Below are positions 7,144 through 15,090 of a stretch of DNA of 18,262 bases, in pieces. A program made the position numbers and the translations under genes. The stretch's first letter is position 1; each line of letters starts with the position of its first letter. This DNA is from an uncultured Selenomonadaceae bacterium (GTDB taxonomy: Bacteria; Bacillota; Negativicutes; Selenomonadales; Selenomonadaceae): assembly GCA_945637225.1 (NCBI GenBank), contig CALZDE010000014.1, forward strand, positions 1 to 18,262, read 5' to 3'. The notes beneath the pieces were generated by a model. That model worked only from the letters and a program-made list of their open reading frames with translations, was not told the DNA's origin and did not search any database.

Positions 7144-7641
7144 TTATAATGGTAATGGTACTGCTTCTGCCACTGGTTCAGGAGGTGGTGGCGGTGGTGG
7201 GTCAGGAATAATAATATCAAGAGGATGCTTTCTCTGCCAGTCCAAAACAAACTTTACAATTTCATGAACCGGAGGAACTCTCAAATAATCCTGTGCTATG
7301 GTAGGATTGTAATTTTCGGAAACAAGCTCCCTGCCCTCATAACGGTACACCTTAGCGTTCAGATAGGTATAGGAATGTTCTTCCATATTAAAATGTGCAT
7401 CATAAACAAAGGCAAACTTATCTGAAGGACGTATAATCTCCACCTGCACATTGAAACTGCAATAACTATCAAATTCTATAGTTGAAGTATCAATATAATA
7501 TCCCATGTTTTTCGTAGCATCTACAAACTGACGGTTGCTTGCCGCCGCTTCTGCCTGATAATTCGTACCGCCCAATAAAGGCAGGGACAAAGCTGAAGCC
7601 AATAATGCTATGGAAAGCATTCTTTTTTTATTGAATTTCAA
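7144..7641 (-). CDS. Secreted protein of unknown function with proline-rich tail
   Basis: I do not recognise the family with certainty. The 165 residues begin with a clear signal peptide (KKR, hydrophobic core, probable cleavage after AEA near residue 32). A folded region at about 36-140 shows alternating polar and hydrophobic strands (YYIDTSTIEF, FNVQVEII, FAFVYDAHF, YLNAKVYRYEG) suggesting a beta-rich domain. The tail holds seven consecutive prolines and ends EPVAEAVPLPL. The start codon is TTG with AAGGAG 8 bases upstream. The nearby ATG upstream would stop after three codons, and the internal ATG at codon 8 has no ribosome binding site. It follows hypE by 35 bases in the same direction with no terminator between, so it may be the last gene of the hydrogenase transcript, though no functional link is evident. 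Its shape suggests a periplasmic or envelope protein. Confidence 0.75.
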   Translation of the reverse strand: MKFNKKRMLSIALLASALSLPLLGGTNYQAEAAASNRQFVDATKNMGYYIDTSTIEFDSYCSFNVQVEIIRPSDKFAFVYDAHFNMEEHSYTYLNAKVYRYEGRELVSENYNPTIAQDYLRVPPVHEIVKFVLDWQRKHPLDIIIPDPPPPPPPEPVAEAVPLPL

Positions 7642-7676
7642 AAAATCATCTCCTTCAAACTATCTGCTATTTTTTC

Positions 7677-8681
7677 TTAACAAATACGTGGTACAAGATT
7701 TCCCATAGGCATATCAACGAGACGAATACCGCCAATAGCTGTTTCCATGCCGACCTGACCAGCACCCTCTGACGTTACCCTGCCAATGATACAGGCATTC
7801 TCACCATACTTGATTGTATGCATTACCTCTACTATTTCCTCTGCCTTATCTGACGGTACAATGGCCAGCAGTTTTCCTTCATTAGCTAGATACAGAGGGT
7901 CAAAGCCCAAAATATCGCAGACTCCAGCAACTTCATCGCGCACAGGAATAGCTTCTTCATCGAGAATAATACCTGTACCAGACTGCTCTGCCAGTTCATT
8001 AAGAGTAGCCGCTACACCGCCTCTTGTCGGATCACGCAGAACCGCTATTTCAGGACATACATCAAGCATTGCCTTTGTCAAGTGGCAGAGAGGAGCACAG
8101 TCACTCTTTATCGTATCAGGCAGGGATAAGCCATGTCTTGCGCCCAAAACAGTAGCCGCATGGTCACCTATATAACCGCTTACGATTACCTTCATGCCCG
8201 GCTTTATGTTCAGGGGAGAAATATCTGTTCCCTCTATTACCTCACCTACACCAGCAGTATTAATGAAGATACCATCAGCCGCACCCTTGTCTACTACCTT
8301 GGTATCACCTGTCACGATAGCAATTCCTGCTTCGTCTGCCGCCATGCGTATACTATGGAGAATTTCCTTTAATTCAGAAATTGGAAAGCCTTCCTCTATA
8401 ACCGCACCCAAGGAAAGATACTTAGGAACAGCACCGCTCATAGCCAAATCATTTACGGTACCGCACACAGCCAGCTTTCCGATATTTCCACCTGGGAAAA
8501 AGCGGGGGCGGACTACATAGGAATCTGTTGTAAACGCCATTTTCCCTTTATTTACCGCAAAGATAGCTCCATCGTGCAATTTATCTAATAACGGATTGGA
8601 AAGCTCAGGCAAAATCACCTTTTCCATTAATTCATGACTGGATTTACCGCCAGCACCATGAGCCATTGTAATATATTCCAC
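7677..8681 (-). CDS. hypE: Hydrogenase maturation protein HypE
   Basis: HypE dehydrates the carbamoyl group passed on by HypF to its C-terminal cysteine, making the thiocyanate that becomes the cyanide ligands of the NiFe site. The 334 residues have the AIR-synthase/PurM fold signs: an N-terminal MAHGAGGKSS, VTGDTKVV (about 118-125), DPTRGGVAATLNELA, and the essential C-terminal PRIC with Cys334. The start codon is GTG with AGAGG 8 bases upstream; the ATG at codon 6 would cut into the conserved N-terminus. It lies 35 bases after hypD and is the last recognised hydrogenase gene of the cluster. All expected motifs are present. Confidence 0.96.
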   Translation of the reverse strand: MEYITMAHGAGGKSSHELMEKVILPELSNPLLDKLHDGAIFAVNKGKMAFTTDSYVVRPRFFPGGNIGKLAVCGTVNDLAMSGAVPKYLSLGAVIEEGFPISELKEILHSIRMAADEAGIAIVTGDTKVVDKGAADGIFINTAGVGEVIEGTDISPLNIKPGMKVIVSGYIGDHAATVLGARHGLSLPDTIKSDCAPLCHLTKAMLDVCPEIAVLRDPTRGGVAATLNELAEQSGTGIILDEEAIPVRDEVAGVCDILGFDPLYLANEGKLLAIVPSDKAEEIVEVMHTIKYGENACIIGRVTSEGAGQVGMETAIGGIRLVDMPMGNLVPRIC

Positions 8682-8716
8682 AACAACAACCTCTATTCAC
8701 TACTCACTATATATGC

Positions 8717-9859
8717 CTATTTGCCAAAAACAAATTTACCGCCGCCATATTTATACCATGCCGCACAGGTACCTTCAACGGAAACCATGCAAGGGCCAAT
8801 AGCATGCTCTGGAATGCACGCCTTGCCAAATAAAGGACATTCCATAGGCTTAATGAGTCCCTGCAAAACTTCACCGCAACGACAAGCGGTTTTCTTTATT
8901 TTAGCATTTTCTAAGGATAAAGGCAAAACATTTTCTATATCGTATTCCTTAAATTCGTCCTGCATTTTTAAACCGGAAAGAGGAATTTCGCCCATACCGC
9001 GCCAGCTGGTATCTGACTTTCTATACACTCTGCTCATGATAGCCTTTGCCTGTGGATTTCCCTCTGGCTTTACCACCGAGCCGTATTCATTCTCTATTTT
9101 TGCTTCCTTATTCGCCACCTGATAGCACAAGCGGTAAAGTGAACGGAGAATTTCAAGCGGTTCAAAGCCTGTCACTACTCCCGGCAAATGGAATTTATCC
9201 GCTAAGAAGTCAAATTCCTCTGTACCTGTCACTACGCACACATGACCGGGCAGAATAAAACCATCCACCTTGGTTTTTTCATCACTGAGAAGAAGATTTA
9301 GCACTGGCGGTACTAATTTGTGAGCTGAGAGCATGAAAAGATTATTTACATTCTGCTGTTTTGCCGCCAAAACGGTAGCCGCAGCTGTTGGGGCGGTTGT
9401 TTCAAAACCTACCGCTAAGAATATAACCTTTTTGTCAGGATTTTCCTTGGCTATTTCTATACTGTCAAGAGGAGAATAAACAATCCGTATATCCGCACCC
9501 TTTGTCTTTTCGTTGCTGAGACTGGATTTACTTCCCGGCACCTTCAGCATATCACCAAAAGTAGTAACAATTACGTCATCACGCTGGGCATAGGCGATAG
9601 CCTTATCCATATAATCATCATGAGTTACACAGACAGGACACCCCGGCCCACTGACTAATTCAACAGAATCCGGCAAAAGCTGACGAATACCGCCACGAAA
9701 AATTGCTACTGTATGAGTTCCGCAAACCTCCATAAAACGGAGCGGTCTGCCACCATTTTCCTTCATGGCAATTTTGCTTAGACGAGTAATTTCAGAAATT
9801 AAATTTTGTGCTAATTCCTTTGTTTTTTTCTTATCAGAGGTGTTCAACGGTACGTTCAC
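8717..9859 (-). CDS. hypD: Hydrogenase maturation iron-sulfur protein HypD
   Basis: HypD carries a [4Fe-4S] cluster and, with HypC, holds the iron while CN and CO ligands are attached. Of the 380 residues the conserved blocks are MEVCGTHT (Cys46), SGPGCPVC (Cys74, Cys77), AVGFETTAPT and the C-terminal cysteine cluster (CRCGEVLQG, ECPLFGKAC, GPCMVSVEGTCAAW). Length is normal. The start is uncertain: a GTG at 9859 lies only 3 bases after AAGGG and overlaps hypC by 26 bases, and a TTG at 9847 would use the same site with a longer spacer. The first conserved block begins far downstream, so the product is unaffected. Overlap with hypC suggests coupled translation of two proteins that form one complex. 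Confidence 0.95.
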   Translation of the reverse strand: MNVPLNTSDKKKTKELAQNLISEITRLSKIAMKENGGRPLRFMEVCGTHTVAIFRGGIRQLLPDSVELVSGPGCPVCVTHDDYMDKAIAYAQRDDVIVTTFGDMLKVPGSKSSLSNEKTKGADIRIVYSPLDSIEIAKENPDKKVIFLAVGFETTAPTAAATVLAAKQQNVNNLFMLSAHKLVPPVLNLLLSDEKTKVDGFILPGHVCVVTGTEEFDFLADKFHLPGVVTGFEPLEILRSLYRLCYQVANKEAKIENEYGSVVKPEGNPQAKAIMSRVYRKSDTSWRGMGEIPLSGLKMQDEFKEYDIENVLPLSLENAKIKKTACRCGEVLQGLIKPMECPLFGKACIPEHAIGPCMVSVEGTCAAWYKYGGGKFVFGK

Positions 9860-10070
9860 CGCCCTTCATTTCTGCCAAAAGTGCGTTAGTTACTTCAGCA
9901 TCCTCCTGACTTACTACCTGCATAGCAAAGCCAGCATGAACTAATACAAACTGTCCTACCTCTGCCTCAGGTAAAAGCATGGTGCTGACATCACGCTGTA
10001 CACCATTCAAATCTACTGTCGCCATCATATCCTTAATAGCTATTACCTTAGCTGGAACTGCTAAACACAT
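9834..10070 (-). CDS. hypC: Hydrogenase assembly chaperone HypC
   Basis: A small chaperone that binds HypD during Fe(CN)2CO assembly and then delivers the iron centre to the large subunit. The 78 residues begin MCLAVPAKV, with the essential Cys2 exposed after removal of Met, and keep the VLVHAGFAM block containing His45. The ATG is preceded by GGAGAG inside the hypF coding end, and the genes overlap by 10 bases. It then overlaps hypD by about 26 bases. Only one HypC-like protein is seen; no HybG-type second copy is in the window. Confidence 0.95.
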   Translation of the reverse strand: MCLAVPAKVIAIKDMMATVDLNGVQRDVSTMLLPEAEVGQFVLVHAGFAMQVVSQEDAEVTNALLAEMKGGERTVEHL

Positions 10071-12361
10071 AATGAACTCTCCAATCTTTTCAAAGCCACC
10101 GCAGTCTGACCTAGGGAAAGACCACCGTCATTTATTGGTAATTTCTCTGGTATTAATACCTTATATTTATCATTTAAAAGCTCTAAGGTCTTTGTTAATA
10201 ATAAACGGTTCTGAAATACTCCGCCAGAAAGAACTATTGTTTTTATACCTGTTTCCCCGCTTATTTTATTTACAGTTTTCAAAATAATATCTGCCATTGT
10301 CACATGAAAATCCATAGCCAATTCTGCTGTTTTTTCTTTAGTAGCAGATATATTTTCCTCTGCCAAGAACTTCATTAATGGCAATATATTTATAATACTT
10401 ATTTCTTCATTATCCTTAATTTCATAAGGAAGAACATTACCTTTATAATATGCCTCCACCGAACAAGCCATTAATTCAAGCATAACTGCCGCCTGTCCTT
10501 CATAGCTGTTTCTGCCACAGATACCTAAAATAGCCGAAGCAGTATCAAAAATACGCCCTGCACTAGAGGTAAGAGGTGCATTTATTCCAGCCTTTGCCGC
10601 CTGCAAAAGCAATTTCCAATTTTTATCTGCATTTGGTATTTTCTCGATTTTATCCTTAGCGTCTCTACCAAATATTTTATCTAATACAAAAACCGCCTGC
10701 CGCCATGGTTCTTTTGCCGCCTTGTCACCACCCGGAAGCGGTAAATATGTAAAATGCGCCTTTCGGGAAAAATTCTCCAAATCAGCTGCCAAAAATTCTC
10801 CACCCCAGACCGCTCCATCTGTACCATAGCCCGTACCATCAAAAGCAACACCAATTACCTTTTCATCAATATGCTTTTCTGCCATTACAGAGGTAATATG
10901 TGCATGATGGTGCTGTACCTCAATTAAAGGTATATCTTTTTCCTTTGCCAATTGACGAGCGTAGGAACTGGCAAAATAACTTGGGTGCAAATCACAGGCA
11001 ATTGCCTTTGGATGAATACTGAAAATATCCTCATAATGCGCCAAAATCTTTTTATAGGAATCGTAAATAGGAAGATTAGCTAAATCTCCAATATGCTCAC
11101 TGACAAAGGCTACATTATTCTTATTTAAGCAGAAGGTATTTTTTAATTCTGCTCCAGCAGATAAAACAGAAATCCTGCTATTTTTCAGTTCTATTGGTGC
11201 TGGTGCCATGCCACGGCTTCGGCGTAAAATAAGCTGTTTGCCATCAATCACACGCACCACCGAATCGTCAACACGATAAGCAATTTCCCTGTTATGACCA
11301 AGGAAATAATCAGCAATATTTTTTAATTTGGAAAATGCTTCATCATCCTTATAGGCAATAGGCTCCTGACTTATATTTCCACTTGTCATTACCAGTACAT
11401 CATTTTCATCTAAAAGCAGATAATGAACAGGTGCATAGGGAAGCATAATTCCTAAATATGGATTATTCGGAGCAACAGAAGGAGCAAGTATTTCCTTGCG
11501 TTTTTTCAATAAAACAACAGGTGCGGTACTGCTGGTAAGAAGCTTTTCTTCATCAGCATTTATTTCACAAAGTTCCCTTGCCTTTAATAAACTTCCTGTC
11601 ATAACCGCTAATGGCTTTGCTTCACGATGTTTTCTCTTGCGAAGAATATTTACTGCATTTTCATCATTGGCATTGCAGGCCAAATGATAACCGCCTATTC
11701 CCTTAATGGCGACAATCGCACCCGCTTTTAAAAATTCCTTTGCCTTTTCAACAGGATTTCCCTTTATCTCTGTTCCACTATTATCCTTTAAAAAATAATG
11801 TGGACCGCATTCACTGCAAGCGTCAGGCTGTGCGTGAAATCTTCTGTCCGATGGATTTTCATATTCACTCTGACACCTAGGGCACATTTTGAATTTTCCC
11901 ATTGTGGTATTCGGCCTGTCATAAGGAATATTTTCTATAATGGAATAACGTGGGCCACAGTTAGTACAGTTGATAAAAGGATATCTATATCTTCTGTCAT
12001 TTGGATTTTTTAATTCCTCCACGCATTCTTGGCAAGTAGCGATATCAGGCGAAATAAAGACCTGACGTTCACCGCCCTGTGGACTAGGCATAATGAGAAA
12101 TGAATTATACTCTTTTTCCCTTTCAGCTTCATTTATTTCCTGCTCAATTATTTCAGAAATAACAGCCATAGAAGGAGCCTTTGATATTAAATTTTTCTTA
12201 AATTCCTCAACAGACTCTTTTTCACCTTTTACAAGAGAAACTACACCCTCACTATCGTTATAAACATAGCCATTTAAGTTATTTTCCTTTGCCAGCCTAT
12301 AAACAAAAGGGCGAAAGCCTACACCCTGCACTATGCCTGTAATTCTGAATTTTTTTAGCAT
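10061..12361 (-). CDS. hypF: Carbamoyltransferase HypF
   Basis: HypF uses carbamoyl phosphate and ATP to make carbamoyl-adenylate and passes the carbamoyl group to HypE, the first step of cyanide ligand synthesis. The 766 residues are full length. There is an acylphosphatase domain (1-90; VQGVGFRPFVYRLA), a double zinc-finger region (C110/C113, C132/C135, C160/C163, C182/C185), a YrdC-like domain (about 200-370; KGIGGYHLAC) and a Kae1/HypF C-terminal domain (VQHHHAHITSVM, VAFDGTGYGTDGAVWGGEF, VLSGGVFQN). The ATG follows the preceding gene's stop by 4 bases, with GGGTGA overlapping that stop as ribosome binding site. It overlaps hypC by 10 bases. Confidence 0.97.
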   Translation of the reverse strand: MLKKFRITGIVQGVGFRPFVYRLAKENNLNGYVYNDSEGVVSLVKGEKESVEEFKKNLISKAPSMAVISEIIEQEINEAEREKEYNSFLIMPSPQGGERQVFISPDIATCQECVEELKNPNDRRYRYPFINCTNCGPRYSIIENIPYDRPNTTMGKFKMCPRCQSEYENPSDRRFHAQPDACSECGPHYFLKDNSGTEIKGNPVEKAKEFLKAGAIVAIKGIGGYHLACNANDENAVNILRKRKHREAKPLAVMTGSLLKARELCEINADEEKLLTSSTAPVVLLKKRKEILAPSVAPNNPYLGIMLPYAPVHYLLLDENDVLVMTSGNISQEPIAYKDDEAFSKLKNIADYFLGHNREIAYRVDDSVVRVIDGKQLILRRSRGMAPAPIELKNSRISVLSAGAELKNTFCLNKNNVAFVSEHIGDLANLPIYDSYKKILAHYEDIFSIHPKAIACDLHPSYFASSYARQLAKEKDIPLIEVQHHHAHITSVMAEKHIDEKVIGVAFDGTGYGTDGAVWGGEFLAADLENFSRKAHFTYLPLPGGDKAAKEPWRQAVFVLDKIFGRDAKDKIEKIPNADKNWKLLLQAAKAGINAPLTSSAGRIFDTASAILGICGRNSYEGQAAVMLELMACSVEAYYKGNVLPYEIKDNEEISIINILPLMKFLAEENISATKEKTAELAMDFHVTMADIILKTVNKISGETGIKTIVLSGGVFQNRLLLTKTLELLNDKYKVLIPEKLPINDGGLSLGQTAVALKRLESSLCV

Positions 12362-12365
12362 AAAA

Positions 12366-12947
12366 TCACCCGATGGTTGTTGTATGTAAATCCACTTCTT
12401 TTACTTCTGCTTTTTCCTTTAATTCAATACCCCAGTTTTTTAATTCCGCAACTGCTTTGTCAGCCATAACAGGCAGAAGCTTTTCCATCTCAGGGCTTAA
12501 GCCTACACCAGCACCTAAATTATAAGGCTGGGCACCGATTACTACTACATTGGGAATTGCTTTGCCACTTACTGCCAAAAATGCCAAAACATCCTGAATA
12601 CCGACTTCATGTGCTGACAATTTATCATTAAAATGCTCGATTACAGCCTTATCCTCAAAACGGAAAATAGTGCCCGGAGCTTCACCGCCATTAATGGAAT
12701 CAAGAATTAAAAGCTTCTTTGTGCCAGTGATAAAACGAAGCAGTTCCATGCCTAATGTACCGCCATCTAATATCTGTACATTATCAGGAAATTCATATTT
12801 TGCGTCTAATGTCTCAGCCGCTCTTACACCAAAGCCTTCATCACAGAGAATAATATTGCCAATGCCTAAAACCGTTACCTCTGGAGTCGCTAAGATAGCT
12901 TCCATTTCCAATTTTACAGCTTCATCATCCATACCAAGAAAACTCAT
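12366..12947 (-). CDS. hyaD: Hydrogenase large-subunit maturation endopeptidase (HyaD/HupD family)
   Basis: Nickel-dependent recognition protease that cuts the C-terminal peptide from the large subunit once the NiFe site is built. The 193 residues contain LGIGNIILCDEGFGVR (28-42), LLILDSING and LSAHEVGIQDVL. By comparison with HybD, the nickel-binding residues would be E37, D83 and H113. An extra N-terminal stretch of about 20 residues precedes the usual start region, and a charged extension follows residue about 170. The ATG sits 3 bases after hypB, with AAGGGG in the last hypB codons as ribosome binding site. Its likely substrate is the large subunit encoded at 15091-17001. That protein ends in DPCMACATH plus 24 residues, the form such proteases cut after the His. 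Confidence 0.94.
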   Translation of the reverse strand: MSFLGMDDEAVKLEMEAILATPEVTVLGIGNIILCDEGFGVRAAETLDAKYEFPDNVQILDGGTLGMELLRFITGTKKLLILDSINGGEAPGTIFRFEDKAVIEHFNDKLSAHEVGIQDVLAFLAVSGKAIPNVVVIGAQPYNLGAGVGLSPEMEKLLPVMADKAVAELKNWGIELKEKAEVKEVDLHTTTIG

Positions 12948-12950
12948 ATC

Positions 12951-13613
12951 TCAGTTCCCCTTTTTTGCCTGAATTTTCTCTAAGAGCCAATTGCACCATT
13001 CCTCAATACCCTGACCAGTAGTGCAGGCAATTTCCACAACCTTTATATCAGGGTGCAGAGTGGTAATATCCTCTTTAGCTGATTTCATATCGAAATTGCA
13101 GTATGGGAGAATATCCACTTTATTCAAAAGAGCAATAGCGGATTCCTTGAAAATAAGAGGGTATTTCATTGGCTTGTCATCGCCCTCAGTAATGCTCAGA
13201 ACTACGCCCTTTTCGTCCTCGCCTACGGCAAATTCAGCAGGACATACAAGATTTCCCACATTCTCTACAACCAGCAAATCAAGGTTATCTAAATCAAGCT
13301 GAGGAAGCACCTTCTGTACCATAGCCGCATCTAAATGACAACCGCCAACGGTATTAATCTGAATAACAGGTACATCATACTCAGCAATTCTGTCTGCATC
13401 CTTGCTTGTAAAGAGGTCGCCTTCGATTACAGCCATTTTGATTTTATCTTTCATAGCCGCCATGGTACGCTCCAAAAGAGAAGTCTTTCCTGAGCCTGGT
13501 GAACCCATGAGATTAATTACAAAAATCTTCTTATCAGCAAAAAGAGCCTGATTTTCTGCCGCAATACGGTCATTTTTACCTAAAATATCTTCCATTACTG
13601 TGACTTGTGCCAT
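12951..13613 (-). CDS. hypB: Hydrogenase nickel incorporation GTPase HypB
   Basis: G3E-family GTPase that helps HypA insert nickel into the large subunit. The 220 residues show a Walker A motif GSPGSGKT (37-44), the switch and metal site GGCHLDA (C92, H93) with C124 in ENVGNLVCPAEF, and NKVD (164-167) for guanine recognition. It has neither the N-terminal CxxCGC high-affinity nickel motif of the E. coli protein nor a histidine-rich N-terminus: it begins MAQVTVMEDILGKND. The small protein encoded at 14040-14279 begins with that motif instead. Start ATG follows hypA by 6 bases with GGAG at the end of hypA. All catalytic parts are intact. Confidence 0.96.
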   Translation of the reverse strand: MAQVTVMEDILGKNDRIAAENQALFADKKIFVINLMGSPGSGKTSLLERTMAAMKDKIKMAVIEGDLFTSKDADRIAEYDVPVIQINTVGGCHLDAAMVQKVLPQLDLDNLDLLVVENVGNLVCPAEFAVGEDEKGVVLSITEGDDKPMKYPLIFKESAIALLNKVDILPYCNFDMKSAKEDITTLHPDIKVVEIACTTGQGIEEWCNWLLEKIQAKKGN

Positions 13614-13619
13614 GTTTCT

Positions 13620-13958
13620 TCACTCCATATCTATATATTCAACCTGTAATTCCCTTCCCGAAATTACCTCTAATGTACCGCCACATTTATGACAGACAAA
13701 ATTGTAATGCTCAATATGCTCCTCGTTGGCACATTCCTTGCACCTGCCCATTAAAGGTATACGGTTAATAACTAAAGAAGAACCTTCCGCAATAGTGTCT
13801 TTCACCAAGGACTCAAAACAGAACGTCAACGCCTCAGTTTCCACACCGGACATTTCTCCCAAAAGCAGGCTGACACAGGCAATCTTCTTGGCTTTTTCTC
13901 TTTTGGCATAATTCAGGGAAATATCCAAAATTCCCTCTGCTATTGCCATCTCATGCAT
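13620..13958 (-). CDS. hypA: Hydrogenase nickel chaperone HypA
   Basis: HypA binds nickel at its N-terminal Met-His-Glu and passes it to the large subunit together with HypB. The 112 residues begin MHEMAIAEGI (H2, E3) and carry the structural zinc site C73xxC76 and C89xxC92. The frame is open upstream to 14012, but I place the start at 13958. GGGGGAG lies 5 bases before this ATG, homologous proteins begin exactly with MHE, and the nickel site needs the free N-terminus. An 81-base gap with a strong hairpin separates it from the preceding small gene, while hypB follows after 6 bases. Confidence 0.96.
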   Translation of the reverse strand: MHEMAIAEGILDISLNYAKREKAKKIACVSLLLGEMSGVETEALTFCFESLVKDTIAEGSSLVINRIPLMGRCKECANEEHIEHYNFVCHKCGGTLEVISGRELQVEYIDME

Positions 13959-13981
13959 AAGTTCTCCCCCTAAAAAGTGAA

Positions 13982-14022
13982 GGGCTATTGCAGAAAGGAA
14001 CCAGTCCTCCATACAACAGCCC
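13982..14022 (-). other. Strong intercistronic hairpin upstream of hypA
   Basis: On the minus strand GGGCTGTTG (14022-14014) pairs fully with CAATAGCCC (13990-13982), including one G-U pair, and inside it GGAGGA pairs with TCCTTT around a 5-base loop. TTCACTTTTTA follows. It lies 17 bases after the stop of the small gene and 23 bases before hypA. The interrupted T tract makes it a weak terminator at most. An attenuator or mRNA processing and stability element between structural and maturation genes is equally possible. Confidence 0.6.
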
Positions 14023-14039
14023 CATTAATTCATTTAATA

Positions 14040-14279
14040 TTAGATATCTGCTTCAAGGCCCAGCTTCTCGAAAACACCGGAAATAGCAGACAGCTTAGTC
14101 TTGCCAGCGGCATAATCAATGAAGGTTTCGCCATTATGAGCGTGGATATGTACATGCAGGACACCTGGAAGACCTAAGAGAGCCTTTTCAGCTTCTTTAG
14201 CATTCTCCTCGGTATAGCCCTTTACCATAAATTCCAAATGGTTGTTACCAGTGGAACCGCAACCGCATTCAGCACACAT
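14040..14279 (-). CDS. Small HMA-like protein with N-terminal CxxCGC motif, putative nickel-binding accessory protein
   Basis: A 79-residue protein beginning MCAECGCG. C2, C5 and C7 match the CxxCGC motif that E. coli HypB carries at its own N-terminus to bind nickel. Residues 15-79 have the length and pattern of a heavy-metal-associated ferredoxin-like domain: strand LEFMVKGY, helix NAKEAEKALLGL, PGV turn, strand, FIDY strand, helix, FEKLGLEADI. The domain lacks the usual CxxC loop (EENA stands there). Instead the second strand reads LHVHIHAHNG, with His 42, 44, 46 and 48 on alternating positions and so on one face. AAAGGAAG precedes the ATG. It lies 27 bases after the cytochrome b gene and before hypA and hypB. 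A role in nickel binding or delivery is inferred from motif and position; copper or zinc binding is possible. Confidence 0.8.
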   Translation of the reverse strand: MCAECGCGSTGNNHLEFMVKGYTEENAKEAEKALLGLPGVLHVHIHAHNGETFIDYAAGKTKLSAISGVFEKLGLEADI

Positions 14280-14306
14280 TTATTTATACTTCCTTTCAAA
14301 AGCGGA

Positions 14307-15068
14307 TTAATAGCCCTTCTTGGATCGTTCTTCCGCCGCCTTCTTATTAACACGCTTCCAATATTCTTCACTGTGGCCTTCTTCTTCCAGCTCCTCAACA
14401 TCATCAGGAGTATGACGGTAAATCTTGATACCGGAAATCATACTGGAAGCTTCACCCTCGCCATCCATGAAGTCAGCACGGAATACCATGTAGATATGAC
14501 CGATAGCCACAAGAATGATGAACCATGCTACATAGTGATGCATGAGACGGCTCATGTAGATACCGCCGTTACTGATGTTGATAGGAGAAAGAATCCAATC
14601 AGCAATCCATGTATTAGAATCCATGTAGTAAATAGCAAAGCCGGTGAGAATTTCCACGAATGCCATTACATAGAAACCGCCATAGGACATACGCGCCATA
14701 GGATTACGAAGATATGGGCGATGCTCATACTTCATAAACTGGTAATGCATGCTTACATCAATAACTTCACGATAGAAATGACCTTCCCACATACGAGGCA
14801 TCAGACGGTCACCAGGGTTAATCAGGAAGCCGTAAATTCTCAGCATAATGGAAGCGGAGAAAATAAAGGCAGCCACTAAATGAATATTTCTTACCAAATC
14901 TGTATACATATTGGTATAAGTAGGCTCAAGAGCCATTACGGAAATGGGATGAGTTATGAATATACCAGTTACGAACAGAACGGCACAGGACACTACCAGT
15001 GTCCAATGGAAAATACGTAGGAAGGGACTAAATACATAGTATATCTTCCTATTTTCTTTCTTCATCAT
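14307..15068 (-). CDS. hyaC: Ni/Fe-hydrogenase b-type cytochrome subunit (HyaC/HydC type)
   Basis: Integral membrane dihaem cytochrome b that takes electrons from the hydrogenase small subunit and reduces quinone. The 253 residues have four membrane segments, at about 20-42, 62-83, 131-150 and 180-202. Candidate haem ligands are His21 (RIFHW), His63 (RNIHLVAAF) and the HH and H of LMHHYVAWFIILVAIGHIYM. The charged cytoplasmic C-terminus ends EERSKKGY. The start is one of two adjacent ATGs, with AAAGGA upstream. It follows the large-subunit gene by 22 bases. Family length is about 230-250 residues, so it is complete. Its presence marks a respiratory, uptake-type enzyme. Confidence 0.94.
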   Translation of the reverse strand: MMKKENRKIYYVFSPFLRIFHWTLVVSCAVLFVTGIFITHPISVMALEPTYTNMYTDLVRNIHLVAAFIFSASIMLRIYGFLINPGDRLMPRMWEGHFYREVIDVSMHYQFMKYEHRPYLRNPMARMSYGGFYVMAFVEILTGFAIYYMDSNTWIADWILSPINISNGGIYMSRLMHHYVAWFIILVAIGHIYMVFRADFMDGEGEASSMISGIKIYRHTPDDVEELEEEGHSEEYWKRVNKKAAEERSKKGY

Positions 15069-15090
15069 AATAGGTCCCGTCCTTTCTCAA

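Noticed and set aside
13959..14012. Longer HypA with 18 extra N-terminal residues
   Set aside because: The internal ATG at 13958 has a strong GGGGGAG site and gives the obligatory MHE N-terminus.
14238..14879. 213-codon plus-strand open frame opposite the cytochrome b gene
   Set aside because: Antisense shadow of hyaC; its many His and Thr residues mirror the Met and Val codons of the membrane protein. No family resemblance.
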